Source: Bacillota bacterium
Lineage (GTDB): Bacteria > Bacillota > Clostridia > Christensenellales > SZUA-584
Direction of reading: 5' to 3'
Assembly: GCA_023397655.1 (NCBI GenBank)
Contig: JAEWTW010000025.1
Span: 3,570 to 67,569, forward strand
DNA: 64,000 nt
Made by a program: the position numbers and the translations under genes. This document shows, piece after piece, positions 58,440 to 64,000 of this stretch. Within the stretch, counting starts at the first letter, position 1; every line of letters starts with the position of its first letter. Below the pieces are notes generated by a model. The model did not search any database, was not told the DNA's origin, and worked only from the letters and a program-made list of their open reading frames with translations.

Positions 58440-59044
58440 TACTCACCCGACCGCTCGTGCGGCATATCCGCTTTGATGGGTGCGTATATCGGCTCAATCT
58501 GGCGTTTGACAATGTTCTGCGCTCGTTTGAGATCCAGCGTGAACCGCTGTTCAACCCCGCACAGCGCATCCAACTGGCGGCTGAGTTGCTGGCGGGTCGG
58601 CGCGTGCGGCGCTTGCCCCTTGACAAACTCTCGGAGCTGCTCAAGCAGATCGGTGCTGAATTCATCAGCCCGAAGCCAAAGCCCGTAAATCCGGGTGAGC
58701 CGCGGGTGCTGGATTGGACGCAGGACGCACCGCTGATATACGCATCATTCCTGCAGGCATACGACATTGATTTGGTTAAACAGCGCGGGCGACTTGACTG
58801 GCGTTATTTTCTTGCGCTGTTCCAAGGACTGCCCGAGAACACGAAGATCCGCGAAGTCATGAGCCTTCGGCGGCGCCCGCTGCCTAAGCCGAATGCGCAT
58901 AACGCGGAGCAGATACAGGCGCTCATGGAGGCCAAGCAGTTTTACGCGATTGAGGTCAGCGACGAAGAGGCACAGGAAAACCTGCAGGCGGGGGTGGACA
59001 GGCTCGGCGCTGCGCTGGTGAGTCGCGCAAAGAGAGGTGTTTAG
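58436..59044 (+). CDS. Gp15-family tail protein
   Basis: 202 aa: YRLNLAFDNVLRSFEIQREP, PRVLDWTQDAPLIYASFLQA, DWRYFLALFQGLPENTKIRE match bacteriophage Gp15 (PF06854), the second tail chaperone component of this phage group. Coupled to the previous gene. Confidence 0.8.
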   Translation: MILTRPLVRHIRFDGCVYRLNLAFDNVLRSFEIQREPLFNPAQRIQLAAELLAGRRVRRLPLDKLSELLKQIGAEFISPKPKPVNPGEPRVLDWTQDAPLIYASFLQAYDIDLVKQRGRLDWRYFLALFQGLPENTKIREVMSLRRRPLPKPNAHNAEQIQALMEAKQFYAIEVSDEEAQENLQAGVDRLGAALVSRAKRGV

Positions 59045-59046
59045 AG

Positions 59047-60630
59047 TTGGCAAAAGAGGACGGCAAGGTCGTATTTAAGTATGTCGGCGATACATCCGGC
59101 GTTGATAAGGCCAACAACGAAGCCGAGCATAAAATAAAAGGTTTTGGGTCGCGCATTGGTGGGATCGCAAAAGGCATTGGCACGGCAATTGCCGGGGCTC
59201 TCGCCGCTGCTGGCGTGGCTTTGCTTGGGCTTGCTAAACGCGGGCTTGGCCTTGCGTCCGATCTGCAAGAGGTGCAGAACGTTGTCGACGTGACGTTCGG
59301 CGATGGCGCGAAGGTCATAGACGAATTCGCTAAGACAGCAGATAAGGCCTTCGGCCTGTCGGAGCTGCAGGTTAAATCGTTTACCGGAACCATGGGCGCG
59401 ATGCTCAAGAGCATGGGTCTCACTGAAGAGCAGACCGTCGACATGAGCAAGCAGCTAGCAGGGCTGACGGGAGACATGGCCTCGTTCTACAACCTCAATC
59501 ATGACGATGCTTGGGGGAAGATTCGCAGCGGCATAGCGGGCGAGACGGAGCCGCTCAAGCAGCTCGGTATCAACATGAGCGTCGCGAATCTTGAAGCGTT
59601 TGCACTAACGCAGGGCATCACGAAGTCTTATGACGCCATGACCGAAGCCGAGAAGGTGACGCTGCGGTATAACTATCTGCTAAGCACCACGGCGGACGCG
59701 CAGGGCGATTTTGCCCGCACCTCAGATGGCTGGGCTAATCAGCTGCGCACGGCGAAGATGAACGTGGACGATCTGGCGGCTAGTTTTGGAGAGACGCTGT
59801 TGCCTGCGCTGCAGCCTGTGCTCAAAGCGTTCAATGATACCGCTGTTCCAAAGCTACAGGAAGTCTTCGAGAAGATGGCCGAGGACGGGACGCTGGACAA
59901 GCTGGGCGAGGCTCTCGGTAAAATCGCGGAGCTTTTTAGCGGGGTGCTTGCCGAGACGCTGCCCGTCGTCGTGGAGCTCTTGTCCGAGCTGCTACCGGTT
60001 ATTGCTGAGATCGCCGAGACGATATTGCCGCCGATACTGGACATCATCAAACAGCTTGGTCCATTGCTCGACGTCGTTATGGAGCTGTTGGGCCCTTTGA
60101 TTAAGATGCTGTCCGGCGGGTTGGCTGTGGCTCTCGGCATTGTGGCCGATGCGTTGTCGATCATCGTGGGCTTGATCGGGCTAGTAATCGAGGGGCTTAA
60201 AGCTCTGGCTGGCCAGCCTACTGATTTTGATACATACCTCAACATGATCAGACGTCCGTTCTCTGAGCAGGGCAGCACGTACCAAGCGGCACAAGCGCAG
60301 ATCGAAAGCATGTACGGAGATCTCGGCATCAGTATAACCCCGACGCCGACGGCCACAGCTACGGCTCCCACGGGGCCCTCTGATGCAGATCTGACCGACC
60401 AAGAGTGGTATGACCTTTATTTCGGGTCCGGGGCCAACACACGGGGCGTACCCTCATATAACGACGCTGCGGCCATGGCGACCGTGCCCAACGTCAGCAC
60501 ACACAGTGAGAGCATGTCGATTGGGCAGCTGAACGTGTATCCGGACTCGAAAGATTATATGCGTATGCTACAGGTTGTTGAATCGAGCGAACGGGCTCGG
60601 CAGGACGGGCGCGCGGGAGGAAATTACTAA
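59047..60630 (+). CDS. Tail tape measure protein (short)
   Basis: 527 aa from TTG 59047. Begins AKEDGKVVFKYVGDTSGVDK, then the glycine/alanine hydrophobic segment GIAKGIGTAIAGALAAAGVA and the TMP core DVTFGDGAKVIDEFAKTADK. Hydrophobic helices near 290-380. Tape measure length sets tail length; 527 aa is short and predicts a tail of roughly 80 nm by the usual 1.5 angstrom per residue. Overlaps the next start. Confidence 0.85.
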   Translation: MAKEDGKVVFKYVGDTSGVDKANNEAEHKIKGFGSRIGGIAKGIGTAIAGALAAAGVALLGLAKRGLGLASDLQEVQNVVDVTFGDGAKVIDEFAKTADKAFGLSELQVKSFTGTMGAMLKSMGLTEEQTVDMSKQLAGLTGDMASFYNLNHDDAWGKIRSGIAGETEPLKQLGINMSVANLEAFALTQGITKSYDAMTEAEKVTLRYNYLLSTTADAQGDFARTSDGWANQLRTAKMNVDDLAASFGETLLPALQPVLKAFNDTAVPKLQEVFEKMAEDGTLDKLGEALGKIAELFSGVLAETLPVVVELLSELLPVIAEIAETILPPILDIIKQLGPLLDVVMELLGPLIKMLSGGLAVALGIVADALSIIVGLIGLVIEGLKALAGQPTDFDTYLNMIRRPFSEQGSTYQAAQAQIESMYGDLGISITPTPTATATAPTGPSDADLTDQEWYDLYFGSGANTRGVPSYNDAAAMATVPNVSTHSESMSIGQLNVYPDSKDYMRMLQVVESSERARQDGRAGGNY

Positions 60631-62468
60631 TGTCTCAAGACATATCGGCTCTATCTTTAGGGGCTCTCGTTGCTGTGCAAGAAAATGATCAGTTTGTGCC
60701 GTACCAGGTAGCGGGTAAAAATGTCCACGGTTCGAATACCGTGACACTGGTACGGCGCAACGGTACAGGGGCGGCAGTGCAGTGGCATTCGATTTTAGGC
60801 ACACAGGTATATAACCAGAGCAATCTCGATCAGTTCATGCGCGATTTCGAAAGCAGATATAGTGTGCTGCACCGGGCTGAGTTACTCAACACTTCCATTT
60901 CATACTACACACTGAGCGCGCCAAATTACGAGACGATATCGCGTAAGGTGTTTGCGCTGTCATATACAGAGGCTGGGTTCGGCACCAATAGCGGATATAG
61001 TGAAAATGCACAGCTACCTTTGTTTTCCAGTGACGCCAGCCGTATTAAATCAAATCTTCCCGCATACGGCTGGTGGCTGCGTTCTCTACGCTCTGACTAT
61101 CCCAGTAACGCGCGGGGCGTTTCCCCAACTGGGGGTGCAGTTCACGGACCGAAGACTTCAACATCGTACGGAGCTATTCCTGCCCATGTCGTGCGGTCTA
61201 CGCTGCTTGTATCTGATAGCCCGGTTTCTGGCGTATATTCAATCATATACCCTGACTCAGTGCCGAGAAAACCCATTTTAACTGCACCGGTCAGCGTATA
61301 TGCGGACGTTGACTCGCAAATTGAATTCAGCTGGCAGCACGTAAACGACTCTGACACCTCGCAAACAAAAGCCGATCTGGAATACAGCTACGAAGGGGGA
61401 GAGTGGACGACTCTCGCAACGATAACCGGAGATACGCAAACCTATACAGCTCCTGAGAATACATTCCTTCCGGGCAGCATTCGTTGGCGTGCCCGGACGT
61501 ATAACACGGATGATGTTGCCGGTGAGTGGAGCGATCCTGTGGCGTTTATCGGTGTTGGCCTGCCGCCTGCGCCCACTATAACGGGAGTTACAAACGTGTC
61601 GCGCCCGACGGTCAGCTGGCAGTCTGTAGGCCAGCAGGGCTATCAGCTGCAGCTGCTTCTGGATGGTGACGTTATCTATGATACGGGGGAGACTGCGGGA
61701 GCTGAAAAGCAGCGTGTGCTGCCGATGTATCTCGGCAATGACGCATACGTTGTACGGATAAAGATTATTAACGCCTCCCTGCTATGGTCGGCGTGGACGG
61801 AGTTCAGTTTCACAATCTCTGCAACCGCTCCCGACACTCCGACGATCTCAGTGGTGGCCATTACCCACGGCGCGCGCATCAGCGTTTCGAGCATAGACGC
61901 GAACGCGACGCACGTCTATCTGCTGCGCGACGGCATACCGGTGACTGAGATCACAGGGTTGTCCACGTATGACGATTACGCGGGACTAGGTAGTGTGGCG
62001 TACGTTGTCCGCGTGGTGGATGACAACGAAAACTGCGCCGACAGTGAGCCTGCTAACGTCACGGTGTCGGTGGTCGGCGCAGTGCTGGCCGCGATTGATG
62101 AACTGGATGCCGTTGTATCGATGCGGCTGAAAGCAGCAGGCCAGCCGCCGGTGACACGGCAAAAACAGCTCATAGGCACGGCAAAGCGTTATGCGGGGCG
62201 AGAGCATCCTGTTTTTGTTTTCAGTGAGTTTTCTGATGAGACTTTCAGCCCAGCTTACTACTATACCAGCTTTGCCGACTGGGCGTTGCTGGAGATGCTG
62301 GTCAACCGGCGCCAGACAGTGCTCTATCGTGACATGCTGGGCAACCGGATATATGGTGTGGTTATCGTCCACAACTTCACGCAGGAAGATAGCAGCATCA
62401 CGTTTGTGCTTACTATTCAGCGTGTGGACTATGTAGAGGAAATTGAATACGCGGAGGCAGGAGCATGA
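60630..62468 (+). CDS. Distal tail-type protein with N-terminal lectin-like and FN3-like domains
   Basis: 612 aa. About 50-200: a DUF6273/C-type-lectin-like module (AYGWWLRSLRSDYPSNARGV, GAIPAHVVRSTLLVS). About 210-310 and 310-400: fibronectin III-like beta modules (IEFSWQHVNDSDTSQTKADL, IRWRARTYNTDDVAGEWSD). About 500-612: a Dit-like end (VFVFSEFSDETFSPAYYYTS, VLYRDMLGNRIYGVVIVHNF). The N-terminal modules suggest carbohydrate binding at the tail tip. Lectin-fold modules can be targets of diversity-generating retroelements, but no reverse transcriptase is in view. Confidence 0.65.
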   Translation: MSQDISALSLGALVAVQENDQFVPYQVAGKNVHGSNTVTLVRRNGTGAAVQWHSILGTQVYNQSNLDQFMRDFESRYSVLHRAELLNTSISYYTLSAPNYETISRKVFALSYTEAGFGTNSGYSENAQLPLFSSDASRIKSNLPAYGWWLRSLRSDYPSNARGVSPTGGAVHGPKTSTSYGAIPAHVVRSTLLVSDSPVSGVYSIIYPDSVPRKPILTAPVSVYADVDSQIEFSWQHVNDSDTSQTKADLEYSYEGGEWTTLATITGDTQTYTAPENTFLPGSIRWRARTYNTDDVAGEWSDPVAFIGVGLPPAPTITGVTNVSRPTVSWQSVGQQGYQLQLLLDGDVIYDTGETAGAEKQRVLPMYLGNDAYVVRIKIINASLLWSAWTEFSFTISATAPDTPTISVVAITHGARISVSSIDANATHVYLLRDGIPVTEITGLSTYDDYAGLGSVAYVVRVVDDNENCADSEPANVTVSVVGAVLAAIDELDAVVSMRLKAAGQPPVTRQKQLIGTAKRYAGREHPVFVFSEFSDETFSPAYYYTSFADWALLEMLVNRRQTVLYRDMLGNRIYGVVIVHNFTQEDSSITFVLTIQRVDYVEEIEYAEAGA

Positions 62469-63568
62469 TAAAAGCGGGGCGCGACGGATGGTCGGATAAG
62501 CAGATCAAAGACGCGCTGCATGGCGTTGACGGCTCCCAGTACGTCGCTTTTCGGTACGATATACTGCGCCAAGGCATTCGCCGTCCGGTCACTCTGAGCG
62601 CTGAGGGCAGCGTAAGTCTGAACAGGTTTAATGACATACAGCGCACGGCGCGTTTTGCGCTGACGGGTGAAGTGGATTGGCTCCGAGACGAGATCAAACC
62701 GTACATGCTGCTGAGAATGGACGGTGATCGATTCGCGGAGTTTCCGCTGGGCGTATTTGTTCTATCAACACCAATAAGAAAGAGTGAAAACGGTGTTACA
62801 ACGTGGAGTGTGGAAGCCTATGACCGCACTGTCATTCTTGTCGAGGACAGCCTGGTGGAGCCGTTGTATTTTGCCGCGGAAGAACCATACCTCAACGCAA
62901 TACAGTCCGTGCTGGTGTCTGCTGGAATCACGCAGGTTCTGATTGCTGATTTCGTGGATACCGGTCTGCCGACGGAGCGCGAATTCGAGATCGGCACTCG
63001 CAAGCTGGACGTGATCAATACGCTGCTGAGCGAGATCAATTTCAACCCGATCTATTGCGATGCGGACGGCCGTTTCATAATTTCGAAATACAAAGAGCCG
63101 AGCATTCTTGATGTGGGCTATACGTACTCAGCCGACAAGATGTCTATCATTGGCCGAGACACTGAAAGCAATATGGACTATTTTAACGTTCCCAATGTAT
63201 TCATAGCGACTTGCAGCAACCCGGAACTGGATCAGGACTACATCAGCGTGTACACAAATGACAACCCCGCATCCAAGTTTTCCACAGTACAGCGCGGGCG
63301 AAATATTGTCAGTGAGATTCATCAGCCGGATGCGATCGCGTCTCAGGAGGATCTTGACGCGTACATACGGCGCATTGCATTCGAGGCCAACCAAGTATAC
63401 GAACCGGTTAAATTCTCAACTGCGCTTAACCCACTGCACGAGCGGGCTGACGTTCTTTCGCTTAACCATCCCGATGCGCGCGGCGTCTTTGTTGAGAGCG
63501 GGTGGTCGTTTCCTCTTGAGGCCGGGGGAGAAATGGCGCATGAAGCAAGAAGGCTGGTGATACTTTGA
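62465..63568 (+). CDS. Tail hub / tail-associated protein N-terminal type
   Basis: 367 aa: NRFNDIQRTARFALTGEVDW, RKSENGVTTWSVEAYDRTVI and TREFEI-like EFEIGTRKLDVINTLLSEIN match the gp27/Tal-type baseplate hub domain of siphophages. No peptidase or lysozyme domain is attached, so the lytic part is likely elsewhere. Coupled to the previous gene (ATGA). Confidence 0.75.
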   Translation: MIKAGRDGWSDKQIKDALHGVDGSQYVAFRYDILRQGIRRPVTLSAEGSVSLNRFNDIQRTARFALTGEVDWLRDEIKPYMLLRMDGDRFAEFPLGVFVLSTPIRKSENGVTTWSVEAYDRTVILVEDSLVEPLYFAAEEPYLNAIQSVLVSAGITQVLIADFVDTGLPTEREFEIGTRKLDVINTLLSEINFNPIYCDADGRFIISKYKEPSILDVGYTYSADKMSIIGRDTESNMDYFNVPNVFIATCSNPELDQDYISVYTNDNPASKFSTVQRGRNIVSEIHQPDAIASQEDLDAYIRRIAFEANQVYEPVKFSTALNPLHERADVLSLNHPDARGVFVESGWSFPLEAGGEMAHEARRLVIL

Positions 63569-64000
63569 ATCTGCAAGCAATCGCCTTAGCGACAGTCACT
63601 GAAGTGGTAGCTGACGGCGTGAAGCTACACTTTCTCGGTGAGATATCCGCAAGAGCCAAGGTGTATAGGGTTATCGGAGCCTCGCCGTCCGTCGACGATC
63701 GTGTGGCGGTGGCCGCGGTTAGCGGCACGTACGTTGTGCTGGGCGGGGGTGCCGGTGGCGGCTCCGGGTCGGTCGCTATGACGGATCTCACGGACGTGGA
63801 CGGCACAGACACGCCAGCGAAAAACGATGTTGTCAAGTTCAACGGCACAAAGTTTGTATTCGTCCCGGAGGGTACAGACTTCGAGTTCTCAATTGCTACG
63901 TTCAGCACAAACGCTGGATCGTCGCCGGTGCTGATCGGCACAGGGGTGTGGAAAGCAGCGGGCGCGATAACGTTCACCGGCGCGTACAATAACGGCCCGC
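63565..64000 (+). CDS. Tail-tip or fibre protein, N-terminal part (cut by window end)
   Basis: Starts at TTG 63565, overlapping the previous stop, and stays open to the window end (145 codons visible). LNLQAIALATVTEVVADGVK opens a beta-rich domain, GGGAGGGSGSV is a glycine hinge, and MTDLTDVDGTDTPAKNDVVK resembles the repeat-type neck of tail fibres. A structural tail fibre is likely. Confidence 0.6.
   Translation, partial: MNLQAIALATVTEVVADGVKLHFLGEISARAKVYRVIGASPSVDDRVAVAAVSGTYVVLGGGAGGGSGSVAMTDLTDVDGTDTPAKNDVVKFNGTKFVFVPEGTDFEFSIATFSTNAGSSPVLIGTGVWKAAGAITFTGAYNNGP

Larger units (their letters stand above)
29150..64000. mobile_element. Temperate siphovirus-type prophage, serine-integrase class (right end beyond window)
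   Basis: A continuous phage gene order starts at the serine integrase on the left: lysogeny control, early/replication genes, late regulator, terminase, head, tail. The left junction should lie near 29,150-29,230, between the terminators of the host transporter operon and the conserved end of the integrase; it cannot be fixed without the right attachment site. Holin, endolysin and the rest of the tail must lie beyond 64,000. The host site is intergenic, so no host gene is visibly broken. Confidence 0.9.

Noticed and set aside
58380..58445. Programmed frameshift between the two tail chaperone genes
   Set aside because: The genes overlap by ATGA with an independent start and I see no slippery heptamer before the stop.
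60725..60745. tRNA T-arm-like sequence (GGTTCGAATACC)
   Set aside because: It lies inside the distal tail gene, and no acceptor, D or anticodon arms surround it.

Overview
The window comes from the chromosome of a spore-forming Bacillota, most likely a clostridial anaerobe. The evidence is an SASP-family Tlp spore protein, a Tgl-type spore-coat transglutaminase, strong AGGAGG ribosome sites with many GTG/TTG starts, and a temperate phage typical of Clostridia. It has two parts: host chromosome (about 1-29,150) and the left and middle part of an integrated siphovirus-like prophage (about 29,150 to the window end, where it is cut).

Host part. Positions 1-1801 hold a two-component pair: a truncated histidine kinase and a receiver-HDOD protein. 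Next come tlp, a DUF2935 protein, a NagZ-type GH3 lipoprotein and a spore-coat locus (unknown protein plus tgl, translationally coupled, behind a SigK-like promoter). After these are a 36-residue membrane peptide on the minus strand, rpiB and a RibD/DHFR-like gene. Positions 8419-21722 form a polyamine/GABA island. Two class III aminotransferases (one GabT-like) point left. A long operon points right: saccharopine dehydrogenase-like protein, potD, a PII protein, potA, potB, potC, a second saccharopine dehydrogenase-like protein, putrescine aminotransferase (PatA) and an aldehyde dehydrogenase. Together PatA, the dehydrogenase and GabT give putrescine -> 4-aminobutanal -> GABA -> succinic semialdehyde. 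The operon leader carries a recognisable tandem glycine riboswitch, an unexpected sensor for this pathway. A purine-salvage block follows: adenine deaminase (minus strand) and a BMP-type nucleoside ABC transporter.

Prophage part. The minus strand carries the serine integrase, a small gene, an ImmA/IrrE peptidase with a possible LexA box, a membrane-anchored two-repeat protein and a CI-like repressor. Facing it are cro and the early genes. Between them lie four copies of a 19-bp operator (ATATTAG-N5-CTAATAT). The early/replication cluster encodes small proteins, a PD-(D/E)XK-like protein, a DnaN-like protein, DUF2800 nuclease, DUF2815 ssDNA-binding protein, family A DNA polymerase, a VapE-type helicase, VRR-NUC, an SNF2 helicase and a J-domain protein. 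A 280-bp segment with 12 copies of TGTTGACA (both orientations) sits just behind the helicase gene and looks like a replication origin. An ArpU-like late regulator precedes an extended -10 promoter, a short highly structured RNA ending in a terminator, and then the late operon: terminase, portal, minor head proteins, scaffold, major capsid, connectors, tail tube, chaperones, tape measure, distal tail and tail hub.

The signals I find most worth following are the glycine riboswitch on a polyamine operon with two dehydrogenase paralogues and an embedded PII protein; the pseudoknotted late-leader RNA; the TGTTGACA cluster; the integrase frame that runs through the prophage-host junction; a 20-bp tandem duplication that frameshifts a phage gene; and a domain shared by two virion proteins. 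All calls are from reading the sequence; no database search was run.
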